Shown piece after piece: positions 9,970-22,796 of a stretch of 54,926 nt of DNA. Location: the NCBI GenBank assembly GCA_025331435.1, contig JAIWNI010000147.1, positions 1 to 54,926 on the forward strand, written 5' to 3'. This stretch comes from Choanephora cucurbitarum. Taxonomy: Eukaryota > Mucoromycota > Mucoromycetes > Mucorales > Choanephoraceae. Under the pieces are notes generated by a model. It made no database searches, was not told where the DNA came from, and worked only from the letters and a program-made list of their open reading frames with translations. Positions within the stretch are counted from its first letter, which is position 1; the number at the start of each line of letters is the position of its first letter. The position numbers were made by a program, and so were the translations under genes.

Positions 9970-12342
9970 ATTTGGACAATGGTGGAACAGAGCATGACAG
10001 GCTTAGCCAAAAAGTGGGAGATGAGAAGGTCTTCTTCCCACGTGTCTTTGACATAATTAATCAAACCAACAGCTGCTTTGCCCCTAAACGCTGCCCGGTG
10101 CTTGGCACTCAATAAATTCCTTCTTTCTCCCTCTGTAATAATAAATAGTGTCTGTGAGCCAGTATTTATTTAGCATGCTTTGTAGCAATCTAGTCAGCCT
10201 TTTGAATACTTCTTTTATGCGCTAGAAAGTTGATGGATTGACTGAATTAGATTAGATGAAAACTTGCGTATTGTTATATTGTTCTTACTATGTATCTCAT
10301 GTCTTCTTTCGAAAACAATAAGTCACACCCTTATTGACCTTACTCTGGATTACTCGATCAGAAAAAAAGCAGATGTCTTATCAAGCGAGCACTAACAGCT
10401 TGTTTATTCATCATTGCTAATCACAAACAGTTTTCTTTGTTAAAAAGTATTGCTTTTAGTTGGAAATGTTGCTCTTACAGATTGCATGTCCTTTGAGGAA
10501 ATCCAGTTTGAAGCTAACACCAATTACCACACTTTTGTGATCAAATCAACTAGCACTAATGTTTATTTTGGACGTTTAGTCAAAGAGAGCTGAGCCTGTC
10601 TTAACAACAAAAAAGCAGAAAAAAAAAAGATCAAGAAGGAGAGAAAGAACAGATCTAATAATTTGTATTACAATAAAAGAAACATAATCAATCCCAATGA
10701 CCATGGCTACTAGTCAACAGCACAAATATTTTACTGGTAATGTATTTGTTCAATCTTGCTTTACCTGTCATGCATGCCTTTTGGGGTTTGTCCTGAGATG
10801 TCATGTTTATCCTCAATCCTAATCCAGAAAGCAGCGGAAATGGTTGTGGCAGGCTTATATATATATGAAGATGAGTTTGCTTGTCACCATAGGAACAGAG
10901 AAAGCAAGTAAGGTTGTTAACTATTGCCAGTACAAAAAAAAAGAGAGAAAATCTCACTTTCATATCCCCCAAAATAAGAGAAAGATGGTTCAATTTGACT
11001 ATATTCGAAAGCGAGAGAGAGAGAACTCAAGATCCTTACTGAATAAGCTTGTGATAGTTTCTTAATAAAAAGGTGTTTTGAGGGCTCAACAATGACACTC
11101 ATTCACACTCATTCACATTGAGCACTTGAATTCCAGTTACGATGATATCAGTTCATGCCGACAGATCACAATTTGACAGCCAATCTCCTCTTAAATAAAA
11201 TTGGTACAGCGCTTATAAAAATGGATTGTCTTTTGTTTTAATCCCCTCAGATTAGATTTTAGCGTGAATGAATAAATCGTTTCATTCTAAGCTCCCTTTT
11301 CGTTTTAGAGAGAAGAGAGGTTTATAATCACAAATCTAACTTTATGAAGTTGTGTTCTCCTTTACAGCGTTGAGGACCATAGCTGACATAAGTGTCCAAT
11401 GTTAGGCGCAAAGTCAAAGAATTTTATATAGAACAGCAAGTCATGGTTTACGTGACTTATATTGGCATTAGATCACAAAGGGTTCACGTTTCAGATGCTA
11501 TCGTTGATGCTTAATGTTAACTAAACAATCTTGTCCTTGTTTTTTTTGGGTAGCTTATTACTATTATTATTACTATTGCAATTAACATGAAGTCCACATC
11601 AGCTGAATCAAGATCTTACTGTGATAAATAAACTTTTAAACGATAAAAACAACAATGCAATATACGTTTTAAAGAAGTGGTTTGTTCTCTGCAGACCATC
11701 TACACAATAGATGGCAGACATAGAGATAGATTGGCTAACTACTGACAATTGCTAATAGTGTCACAAACGTTAAAAAGCCCTCTTAGAGATGCATGTGCTA
11801 TTTATGATTAGGGTTAACAAACAAACAAGCAAAAAGGAAAATAGATAGCTCCTTAGAATCGAACTACTTTCATTGATTTAATAATGATTTAACAAATTGT
11901 GTTCTATTGGCCATCATTTGATTCAGAAACTAAGGTACTTCTTACAATACTGAAATACATCGTGTCGTTGTTTGTAGCTCTATGCGCAGGTACAGCAAGC
12001 CTTCGTGAAACTAAAGATTCAGAATAAAGAATGAATACACTGAAATCACTGTATGGCTGAGGTTAGCTGGCTTGGGTCGATTGATGCTTGCGTAGAGTCT
12101 TTAATAGAGGAAATTACAGATCGACTAACTACACAAAATGCCTTCTCAATAAAACCACCATGATGCTATGACAAAAAAAAACTTGTAGGGTATATTACCG
12201 GAAAATCAGTCAAAGGGTTTGTTTTTTCTTTTTCGTCTTCTTTCGAACGCTCAAAGTTTCAATACATTTAGCTAGATAGCTTTGAATGAGAAATTGATCC
12301 CTAATTCTGCCTTCATTTATCATGCTCAATATACACAACTGT
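9970..12342. other. Intergenic region
   Basis: No gene, RNA or transposon recognised. A short CATTCACACT tandem repeat lies at about 11099-11120. Small ORFs on either strand show no domain and are likely chance. Confidence 0.6.
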
Positions 12343-14549
12343 TTATTGTTCATCCACAGACGGTGACCGACCAAACACTCTTCCTGATCCAATCACTAGA
12401 CGAGAGGAACTACCGCTCAACCCAGGTCGAGGAAGGTGAGAGGAGGAAGAAGAATTAGATCGCCTGATTTGATTGGATGTTCCCTTTACTGATTTCAATG
12501 TCAACGCATCACTTTCTTCATCTTCCTGATCACCCATATGACGGATACCATCCAACATATTCCTGTTAGCCCTTTCCATCTTTCTTCGCTTTTCTCTCCA
12601 GTACTCAGCCAAGGTCTGATTACGTTCTTGAACATGTCGTTTAGTCAAAAAGGGTTTCAACCATTTCTCATCAAACGAAACAAACCAATGGGGTGGACGA
12701 TCTTCAAGGATAGGCTCACCCAGTGGTCCCGACAAAAGACTTCCAATAGACACATCGTTGTAATAGCTACCACCTCTTTTTTGATGTGGTCTCTTAGCTG
12801 ATTGGCGAGAGGAGGATCCAACCATTGCTTCATCTTCTTCTTCATCCATAGAATGATGGGTATTGAGCGGTCGGTAAGAATTGTCCTCTTCAGTGTTATC
12901 TTCATCGCTTTCTGAATCCTCAGGTTCAACTACACCCGTTCGAATCTCCAACACCTGCAGCATTCGGCCTGTTGTACCACCAAACAACAAGACAGTCAGC
13001 ACGACAACAGCCAAGATAGTAGTACGCATAGCAGGTGCACTGTCTCCAGTAATACCTGAGGCTAAAGCAAATGCAACTGCACCTCTTAAGCCTGCCCAAA
13101 AGAGCATCATCTGATGGTTCCGAGGTAATTGATCTGGCTTACCCAGTGCACGGCATACAGCATTGATCAGCATAGACAAAGGAGCTACAGAAGCATAGCG
13201 AGCAATACAAATGAATCCCTAAGGCAAACCTTGTTAAATTCTTCTTTCTCAAAGCAAACGCTAAAGACTTACCAGAGTGACAAGGATAAATAAAGGCTTA
13301 TACTCCAAATCGTCTTGTGTAAACAGATTGACTCCCAGGTAGATGAAGATAAAATTCTCAGAAAGTTGAGAGAGAATCAGACACATGGATTTAGTAGCAC
13401 GCTTACTCTTAAGCGAGAGATTATCATAGGCATAATGCTTCAAGGTAATACCAGTAAACAACAGAGTAACAATACCTGACATTTGAGTAGCATTTGAGAA
13501 GAAATAACTGCTATAAGCAAACAAGAACACAAGGCATGATTCGATGCTTGGGATGCGATAGAGTTGAGAATGCTTCAGGACAAGAGCCACAAAGATCCCA
13601 CATAGAATACCTATCAAGGTAGATGCCCAGAATACACCCAAAAATAGTCCAATACCTTTGAGAACATTGATGACATGTAACTCTTTTCCTCGAAATTGCC
13701 GTAATGTACTGTGCAAAAGGAGAAATAAGAAAGTAGTTGGGATTTCTCTATAGTTTCTCTCTTACTCTGATAAAACAATAGCTACAGCATCATTCAATAA
13801 AGATTCACCTGAGATAATGGAGAACAACTGAGGATCCACATGAAGTTGATTAAAGATAGCAAGGATGGTCACAGGATCTGTTGCTGATAAGATGGATCCA
13901 AAAATCATACTATCCAAGAATGAAATACTGATGCCTTCTGGCTTCAAAAATGCATAAATAAACGTACACACACTAGAGTAGTTCAGTCGACTTGATCCAT
14001 CTTGAGATGTCATGCACACTTACCCTGTCACTACAGCAGCAATAAATGTGCCTGCCATAGCGAAAATGAGAATAGTACCAAAGTTGAGAAAGAAATTTCG
14101 CTGTATTAAAAAAGAAGGACTTGGTTGAGTTTCTCTTCAAAATCTCTTCTCTACTCTATATACCCTTTTCAATTCATAGCCTGAATTTAAAATAATAGGT
14201 GGCAACAACAGGTTGAAAAACAATCCTTCCTTAAACTTGACCATATCCTGAATAATGGTGCCTGGTGATAATTTGATAATTAAACCGACAATCATACCTT
14301 ATGAACACACTATAGTGTTAATGACTCTACTTTATATTCAATGTGTCTTCTTTTTTTTTTACCTGCCATAATAGATATCACTGTCTCATGAATCGCTCGG
14401 ATCTTTCGAATCTGTAAAAAGTAACTTGTCCATAAAGCACCAATAAGTAAGGACACTAAAATCAGCAGTGCCCAAGAAGAGTACATTTCTTCTTCCATGG
14501 GCTGATCTGAATCTTCATTAGGTAGTGTACTATTCTGGAAAGAATCCAT
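12343..14549 (-). CDS. NHX1: Endosomal Na+/H+ exchanger NHX1 family
   Basis: A six-exon model gives 638 aa: 14549-14363, 14297-14164, 14100-14024, 13972-13766, 13708-13273, 13218-12343. It is a cation/proton antiporter expected in late-endosome, trans-Golgi or vacuole membranes, exchanging lumenal H+ for Na+ or K+. Visible family marks are the N-terminal segment ending [25 protein letters not shown] near residues 89-96, ATDP near 163-166, GESLLNDA with the paired Asn-Asp at 193-194, and [10 protein letters not shown]. About a dozen membrane segments are followed by a roughly 200-residue acidic and Ser-rich cytosolic tail (runs of Asp/Glu, a six-Ser run). Length is close to yeast Nhx1. The start is taken at MDSFQNS because the reading frame upstream of it contains only a non-ATG start. 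It is transcribed divergently from the U2A' gene. Confidence 0.95.
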
Positions 14550-14952
14550 AAAGATGTGTACACTTATGCAAAGAAAGTAAAATGATAAAAAGAAACCCAA
14601 TAGAAAAAGGAAATAAAAATAGCAATGGCCTTGTATTACGTAATGGTCTCTTGCTAAACGGAAAGATTATCCATTCGTCTTTCAGGCGACCTCATTGTGT
14701 GTTGATCAAGGCTTTCTTTCTACCAGAAGAGAAAGAAGCGTAAGATGAAGCAGACAATAGCACCCTTCTTGATCATGAGCCTATCCACTTTAATATATCT
14801 GTATTTTTCCAAATCAAGTCTCATTTAAAATCCAAATCTCTTTTCAAAATTTGAAATAGAAAAGTCACATTGCAGTTGAAAGAGAACCATGGATTTGGTC
14901 TTAGTTCCTTGATAAAGTTTTTTTTTTCCTTTTATTTTATTATACAGCTAAT
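14550..14952. promoter_or_regulatory. Shared divergent promoter of NHX1 and U2A'
   Basis: 403 bp separate the two start codons. A perfect 10-bp palindrome ATTACGTAAT lies at 14635-14644, about 86 bp upstream of the NHX1 ATG. It contains the TTACGTAA core bound by bZIP factors of the CREB/ATF/Yap type in fungi. A T-rich tract precedes the U2A' ATG. The regulatory role is inferred from position and motif only. Confidence 0.45.
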
Positions 14953-15824
14953 ATGAAGTTGACAGCAGATTTACTTGCAAACAGTCTATCACACATCAAT
15001 CCGCTCGGTCAACGTGAACTTGTTCTTAGAGGTAATGTAGTTTCATCAAGAGGACGCGTGATAACTCACACTCTCATCAGACTTGAAGATACCTGCTATT
15101 GAAAACCTCGGTGTGACTAAAGCAAGTAGAAGACAACAAGTGTGTTGGCAATAAACTAACAGCTACCGTGTAGGATTTGAACGATGCTATTGACTTCACA
15201 AACAATGACTTGCGTGTCCTTGGTAATTTTCCTCGTCTGAATCGTCTTCAACATCTACTCTTAAACAACAATCGCATCAGCAAAATCGATCACGAACTTA
15301 ACCACTATGTACCCAACTTAAAGACTATCATATTAAATAACAACTCCATCAGTGAATTAGGTGATTTAGAGGCTTTGGTTGATTGTAAACAATTGACACA
15401 TTTGAGTTTGTTGGATAACCCAGTCACCAAAAAGAAATACTATCGTCTCTATCTGATCCACAAGTTACCTCAACTACGAGTCTTGGATTTCAATAAGGTT
15501 AAGTTGGCTGAGAAGAAGGAAGCAGCTGCTTTGTTTGTCAAGGCAGACGGTTCAGAGAATGATTTGGCCAAGTCAATTGCTGATAATAAGACAAAGACCT
15601 TTGAGCCAGGAGAAGGTCTTCATCAAGAACATCAGGGTCATGGTTTGACACCTGAAGAACAATTGAAGATTAAGGCAAGTCATTGACAGATATACACTAG
15701 AGGCAATATACTAATTTTTTCTTTGTTTCAACAGGAGGCACTTAAGCAAGCAACATCGCTTGATGAAATTTCAAGATTAGAACGTTTATTAAAGGCAGGT
15801 CATGTTCCTGCTACCAACAAATAA
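14953..15824 (+). CDS. LEA1: U2 snRNP protein A' (Lea1/SNRPA1)
   Basis: A four-exon model (14953-15031, 15081-15121, 15174-15674, 15735-15824) encodes 236 aa, the usual length for U2A'. It is a leucine-rich-repeat protein that binds U2 snRNA stem-loop IV together with U2B'' in the nucleus and is needed for branch-site recognition. Family marks are MKLTADLL at the start, LKIPAIENLGVTKDLNDAID, LLLNNNRISKID, LILNNNSISELGD-like LRRs, and the capping motif NPVTKKKYYRLYLIHKLPQL-RVLDF. Introns 2 and 3 both start with GCAAGT, so they are GC-AG introns; no in-frame GT donor restores the conserved sequence. The 3' end lies only 29 bp from the stop codon of the convergent gene at 15854-16336. Confidence 0.95.
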
Positions 15825-15853
15825 AAGAAGAAAGAAGAAGAGAAAAGAATTGT

Positions 15854-16336
15854 TTAATGGCCTACTTCAGGTAGTGCTTCAAAAGTAGCTTTGAGTTCTT
15901 TGATCTTCATGCCTACTTTTGTACTGACTTCTTGTTTCATTTCATCAGAAGGCAAGTCTTGTAGGAAATTATCATAGGCAATCAAAACATCATCTACTGC
16001 TTTCTTGGCTGTAGAACGATCTTCTTCATAATAAGTAGTACCTTGTGATTCGTCAGCATATTCTAGCTAAAACCAATAGTCAATACAAAGGCCATATATT
16101 TTGCTTCAATGACCTACTTCATCTTTAGCAGCACTAAAGAGTTCTTCAATTTTGTTCATATTGGCTTCCATTTGTGTTCGACTATCGGCACTACTATAGA
16201 GGCGAACTAATTTGCCATTATTAAAAAACAGCAATAACGCGATAGACTCTGTTTTGACATTACCCTGGTATGGCACACAGACGCGTCTTGTGAGTGCTTT
16301 GCTTGTAAACAAAGATAGATTGACAAATCTGTTCAT
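15854..16336 (-). CDS. Small conserved-looking protein, probably mitochondrial
   Basis: A three-exon model (16336-16264, 16206-16118, 16066-15854) gives 124 aa. The first intron (57 nt, GTAATG...TTAG) is stop-free and a multiple of three, so it could be read as coding. Removing it leaves a basic, Ser/Thr-rich leader with no acidic residue in the first two dozen positions, ending in VRLYSSADSR. That resembles a mitochondrial presequence with an Arg-X-Tyr/Ser cleavage site. The mature part is helical: MEANMNKIEELFSAAKDE, then LEYADESQGTTYYEEDRSTA, a helix with YDNFLQDLPSDEM, and a final Lys/Glu helix. I do not recognise the family by name and assign no function. It is convergent with U2A'. Confidence 0.75.
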
Positions 16337-18712
16337 CTGTCAAGAAATAAATAGATGCACGAAAGAAAATAAAAAAGAAAAAAAATTATGTGTAATCTTG
16401 AGCTCATGAAATTAAAAATCCTTCTAATTGCCTTTTATAGAACAATATGTTTAGTCTGACTTGCATAACCACTTGGACATAATTTTGAGATAAGGTACCT
16501 AAGATGAAAATTGCAATGGATACCATGGTGTATATGAAAATTCAACTTGGCTGACATATTATTGGCTCTTATTTCTTTCTATGTGTAGGTAAGCTTTATT
16601 CACATCTTTATCTCACAAGCAAAAAATTAAGGGAGTTTATTGGATTACCTTTCATCCATGTTCTAGTGTTCTTTTAGTTTGCTCTAATTTCCCGGCTGAA
16701 GTTTTTTAATGTAAAAAAAAAAAGAGCACCAAACAACGCGATTTGGTGTGTTAATCCTGTTACTGATGTTCCTTCTAGTCATTCACAATGAGCAACTTCA
16801 TAGTCCTATTTTGAAAAGCTCAACTTCATGGCTAGTTCCTGAATGAGTTCAATGAAAAAGAAAAGGTTGTTGTTGGCTATTGAACAAGATCACAGTGTAA
16901 GTACTCACATACTTCCGACTCTTTGCTTTAGGCTAAAATTAACTTTATTACTATTTGCAATATGCTCTTAAATCGAAAGTGATGTCAAAGCCTTTTTTAT
17001 TCTTCTTTTTGAGAATTCAACTAAGAAAGCCGACAATGATCATTTGTTTAATAAAAAGAACTAACATAGGCTTAACTTTCGTTTGACAAAATAGTTTTAT
17101 TAAATTGAAAACTCTAAAGACCGAATTTATCCTGTAGATTCAAGATTACATAGTGTTTTCGTGTTATTAAGAATAAAAGGGAGAGAAAGTCCTTAAGATA
17201 CAATGATTCAATATTGAGGCACTTTCTAAAATAAGAAACAAAAAGATACAGTTGTTTTCAGTAGGTACGGATACAACTCAAACCTTTTTTCCCGAAACAA
17301 TCCTGATTTTATCGGAAGCCCGTTCTTCAACAAGGCATTTCCCCTGGTTCAACATCAATACATGCTATGAGTCAAATTAAAGCCTTCCATAGACATGTTG
17401 AGGTCAGTCGTTTATCTAGCCTCATTGTATGTGCATGATTTCAAGAGGAGAAAAGAATAGGCAAGTCTCATGATGAAAGTGAAACACTCAGAATGGCTTC
17501 TTTCAGAAAATTCAATAGCCCAAAATAAAGAGAGAGACTTACTCCGATTAGCTCAAAGGAGTTTCTTTTGGTCAGGACAACCGACCTTTTGGCAACTTGT
17601 ATCGGAGTCAACAAAATTGACGACAGACACGCTTCCTTCTCCCTTTTACTTGTTGCTTTAGTGATGTCGACTGATTAGTTACGCGAAAAGAAAGGAGGGG
17701 TGACAACAAATCAATAGAGTTACTCTATAGTCAGATATCTGACTTGAGACATGACAAAAAGACGACAACGGCATCTTACTGACCTCCGAAAAAAAAAGAA
17801 GTGAGAGAGAGAGAGAGAGAGGGCTGGAAAAGGAGAAAGATACACAAGTCCGTTTAGAATACAATAAGGATAGATTTTGTTTTTTTTTGATATGAACTAC
17901 CCTCTGTTTTTCAGTCTGAACACAACTCAGCACATCACCCAAAAAAAAAACTACGCTTTTTTCTTGAGCTTCTGAGAAGATTCAACCCAGTTGTATTCAA
18001 TGATTGGCATCATTGTCTTTAACAAACTCGTGAGCTATTCATGAATAGCTCTCTAGTGGTGTAGGTTATAGCTGTAGTATCAAACAATCCTATTTCAACA
18101 CATCTCGTATGGGTATTTAGACTTTCAGTGTAACCTACTGAGCCGTTTGCTTCTATAAAGAAAGAGATACAGAAAGTTTTTTTGTTCAATCATAATTGGC
18201 AATGTCCTTGTGTTGAACAGTCTCAGGATTTCGTGTCTTAACAACCAACTCCTATTTTCTCTCTCTCTCTTTAAACAGGCGAACTGATGATCAGGCTAAA
18301 ATTAAAAATAAAGAGCAGATGGTTCATTAAATCATTTAGCTTATTTACTTACTTTTATGAAATAAACATAAAGGGCCTCAAATAGACAACAAAAAAAACA
18401 AGCATTGGTATGAAAGCTATTTTCACTTGGTTATAACATTTTACCAAATCTCTCTTCTCTCATAGAGCCGTGTCTTAGGCATGCTAATTTCTACGTTTAG
18501 AAAAAGAAAAAATAAGGGTTCTCCCAAAGGTAAACTTCATTCTTCTCGAAATAATAAGCAATTTATTTTTTGGCAAGTCGTGTGGCAACCTTCTGAACTC
18601 GGAGAATTGTGTAACACAAAAGGGGTTCCTGCAGAGACAAAATGGTAGAAATGGCACCTGTTTCATTATTCACCTTTTATTTTTCTTATTTTTTCTTTTT
18701 CTTATTATTACG
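16337..18712. other. Intergenic region
   Basis: 2.4 kb without a supported gene. Short ORFs (for example 17470-17661 +) show no domain. A GA run occurs near 17803-17822. Confidence 0.55.
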
Positions 18713-20482
18713 ATGATGATAGGGATTTCAGTCTTGTTGATAACTATCAGCTTACCATTCACCTATGCTTTATATACACAGAAACAAGCCTATCTAAGTA
18801 GACTATATACCATCCTCTCTCGACAGTGGGTGAAGGTAATAACAAAATTTAGGGCTTACTATCATAATACTGACAACTTCTCTAGTCCAATCTATCATTG
18901 TCTTTATCCACAAAAGAACAATCGATATTTGAAGAGGAATTTAAATATCTCATCGTCACCTCGTCTCTTTTTAATGAAACTCCTCAGCTCGAACAATCAT
19001 CAGGCCATCCTATGACAGCTGAGTCTATCATGAAAGCAAAACCACCACAAAAGGCATTTTCACTAAATGACCTGACAATCACCATCATCGGCATCAGCAT
19101 CCTCTTTATAGCCTTCAGTATCAGTCTACAGACTTCGATCACACTCTTGATACCTTTTCATTTTACCATCTGCTATCTTCTCTATCGACGTTATGTAGGT
19201 AGCATTGAAGATGACCAAAACCTGAAACTGACTCACTGGATTTTATTTATTAGAGACATATCCAAATTCGAAAAATTCATGTTTCAGCATTAGACTCTAT
19301 GCATGAAATCATTTCATTGTCAAAAGAAAGTGACGCTATGCTGATGAATCTCTTAAAGACATTTCATGCTCATTCTTACAAAGAAGAACAACAGCTGTTT
19401 GGTACCTTACTGTCTTCACACTTTGAAATGTACATTGAGACTGTAATGCAACTACAACCCTTGATCGATACTTACAATCTATCTCGTCTGAGAGACATGT
19501 ACAGTGCAAGCAAGGAAATCCCTTCTGTCTTACTTGAGTTTGAATCGCATCAATTTGGTTTAGAGGATATTGATCTGATACATTCTGTCATCATTTGGAA
19601 AAGAAGAGAATATCTACTGCATTTACTGGCATTGGACGTCATGTCGAACAACAAGACAACTCGTTATGGTCAAAATTGGAGACAAGCCATTCATATCAAC
19701 AAGACACTTGTAGAATCATACAATGAATTCAATAAGAAGTTATTTGATATATCAGTCACAATTGACAATCGTAAGTGAAGTCCTTCCCCCCCCCCTCTTT
19801 TTCTTAATCGTAATGCTCATGTTTCGTTAGTCCAAAGTACTCAGACACAACGCCCAGTATCTATATCATCCATTGATACAGTATCAGATGATTTGACAAC
19901 AGAAGGTGCTCCTGATGAAAAAGCACTGACATTGATGCATAGAGTATCTGCTTTAGAAAAATACATTGAAGACATCCAAGCCAAATTATTTCTTTGTAAA
20001 CAAGATGCTCGTTTATTAACTAGTCATCGAGGTAAGAAAAGACACCATAAGATGAACTACAAGTATATTTACGCTCTCCTGCAGTGTCCGTCTTTAGCTT
20101 AGAACGAATGAACAAACGATTCGGCTCAATTGAAGAGACAATGAACCATTTAAACAACCAATGGGAGGAAAGTAAAATGTCGCTCAATGCTCTCTTGAGC
20201 CATGAGGAAATCAAGTTGAAATCATCCTTATCTTCCCTCCCCTCGCCCCCCATTTCACCCACTTCCAATGAACACACAGACACTCAGCCAGATAGATTGC
20301 CCAAGAACACATTGAACCGAAGTCAGAGTCTCAACAGTTTCAATCGTAAACACTCTTTCAATCAAAATCGACTCAGTCGCATTCAGTCCCTTAAGCTCAA
20401 AAACAATCACCACCGTAAATCGTTTGTATTGCCCAGTCAACTTTTGACCAATGCGCCATTGACGGATGAGTCTACCTTTTAG
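18713..20482 (+). CDS. Vezatin/Inp2-like myosin-binding-domain membrane protein
   Basis: Model: 18713-18835, 18886-19198, 19288-19770, 19831-20031, 20085-20482 (505 aa). It has an N-terminal hydrophobic segment, then two closely spaced hydrophobic stretches (LTITIIGISILFIAFSISL and the one after it) ending in LLYRRYV. A helical region follows with RREYLLHLLALDV and a downstream WRQAI, resembling the vezatin/Inp2 fold that tethers myosin to membranes (peroxisomes in yeast). A coiled coil (RVSALEKYIEDIQAK, NKRFGSIEETMNHLNN) and a basic Ser-rich tail complete it. The second intron is uncertain. The 89 nt at 19199-19287 also read as protein-like sequence (THWILFIRDISKFEKFMFQ) that fits the domain; if they are coding, a one-base frameshift lies near 19287 and the protein is about 535 aa. 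Family assignment is by pattern, moderately sure. Confidence 0.65.
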
Positions 20483-22796
20483 AAACTGTTTGACAACATT
20501 AGCTATATCAATCTATACCAAGCGCATATCTCTTTCTTGCTTTATTTTTTTTTTACAAGTAAACAATGAAATACTTCTCCATCTCTTGTATTTGTTCAGA
20601 AGATTTACATTTTTGGCTATTTTAATTGTTTAATAAGGAAGGGTTTTATAAAATAGCCATCGCTTTGATGTGAAGAGTGTATGAGACAGATTAAGTAAAC
20701 AAAAGGAAGGCTTTCTGGAGAATATAACGTTTCTAGCATTAGACAATTCAAATACAATTACCCTTATCGTAATCTTTGTTGTCTCTATCACCAAAGCAAA
20801 TCAAGGCAGTCTATTTGAAATCATACAAGCTATTGATTGCATGTGAATCAAACTTTTCTTTTTTGGTGAAAAGCAATGTAACATATCATTTCTGTTGATA
20901 TATCAAGCCTTTTACTGGTTTCGAATCAAATCTTTTTATCTACAGTATTATTTGAAGTTTTCAAGCTTACACATCGCGAAAAGTGTCTACTGATGTTGTA
21001 GTAAGGTATACTTATAGGCAGTAGAAGAAAAAACAAGTAACTTGTATTCAATACACTCTAGGGATGTATGTGTCACATTGTATTTAATATCATTGTCACC
21101 ACATTTACCTTTAGTTTGGGCTTGACTCATTTCGTGCTCTCATTGATACCTTATCCCACCATCACCACTCAATTGTCTCCTTGTGCACTGGAGAAACCAT
21201 CATGACTTTTGAGTTGATTTGGCATCTGTCAATAGATATCATGTACGCCCATGCCCACCTGCTGTCCATACTTATATGTAGCCTATGAAATGAACAAGTC
21301 ATTCTAGCTGACACAATGAGGTATTCTTACTTTCTTTTGTTCTTCAATGTAAGATTTATCTGTTGGATAGGATGCCCTCCATAATGTTCATCCATTCCAT
21401 TCGTCATTTAAATTATTCGTATACTAATTAGACTAATCAGAACATAATGAAATATAACCAAACATTAAAATAGATACATTCAACAGTCAGGCTCTCAGTG
21501 TTCTTTCGAAATGCTTGGCATAAACCTTGGAAAAAGGCAGCCGGTAAACAAAAAACCATGTATTCAACAAAAAAAAAGGCAGCCACACACTAAAGATGTA
21601 TTGCTATCTTTCTTACATATGGTTGCATTGTTTCATTGTTGATAGATCACCCGTTTATTTTAAAGGCTATATAAGCTTGCAGCCCTTCTTTTAAGGGGGA
21701 GGAGAGTCAATCATGTGGTGTAACAATGTAATTCAACATGAGCCACAGATCTCCCAGTCTTTGCAAAACAAGCTCATACCAACAATAAACAACTCATCCG
21801 AAGAGGGGCAAATGTGTCTCTTTCTTTCCCCCCTTGCAAACAAACACATTTCATATACAAGATTGACAACAGATTATATTCATTTACTAAACGACAATGT
21901 AACTATTTCAACTCAGTTATTGCTCACCTGAAGTATCTTTTTCAATAGCCGAGTTAAATGAGGACAATGATAGATTACAACAAATTGAATATGGAAATCT
22001 TGAAACAATAAAGTTATGCGGGTTATAAATGCATCGTTTTTGGCTTTGAACTAGCTTTAATTGTCCTGTAGATGACAAGATACGGAAGAAACAATATATT
22101 TGTTTTATGAAGGCAATTAACTTTTCATTTCCTTCTTCTTCGGAGAATTCCTCATTCTTAAAATAATCAAATACAACTAGACTGGGTTTGTCTTGCTGGA
22201 GACAACAGTGCTTTTCATTAACATGGAGGACCGTCATTTTGCTGACATTTATTTCTGTCTTGAACATCTATTTTATTCAATCCCACGTGAGCATCCTCTT
22301 TTGTTCAAGGTGTGTACTATTAATAATCGTGTCAGATAGTGAAATACGCGATTCATGAGCTGATTGCCAAAATACGAGAATGAGTTCTTATTGATAGACA
22401 AGGTAAGACTTTCTCTTTCTACTTTCTTTCGGTTGAAGCGGATAGTCTACACACCCACTATCTTTTTTTTTTAAAAAAAAAAAGGGTAGTCGCTCAATGG
22501 AAAGGAACAATTTTATACAATGTATTCGTACAACTAGTCAGACAAAGGGCAAAGTTACTAACCTAGAGAAGAAACTACCCTGTGATTTTAAAACACCACC
22601 ACAGGTACTAAAGGGTTAGAAACGCGATCACCCTGAATGACTGGAAAATCTAACAAATGAAATCCCAAGTTAAAATATTGTATTTCCAAACATAGAAACA
22701 ACAAGAAAAAAAAACCTTTTTTCTTTTTCCTTTTTTTTATTTTTCTTTTCTTGTTAAAATAAGCCTTTCTTTTCTTTCTCTCTTATTAGCTTGTTG
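20483..22796. other. Intergenic region
   Basis: No supported gene. The minus-strand ORF 21917-22267 (116 codons) has no recognisable domain. A symmetrical T10A11 tract lies at 22463-22483, and T-rich sequence precedes the arrestin gene. Confidence 0.55.

Noticed and set aside
21917..22267. 116-codon minus-strand ORF
   Set aside because: No domain, no splice context, and in AT-rich spacer DNA such lengths occur by chance.
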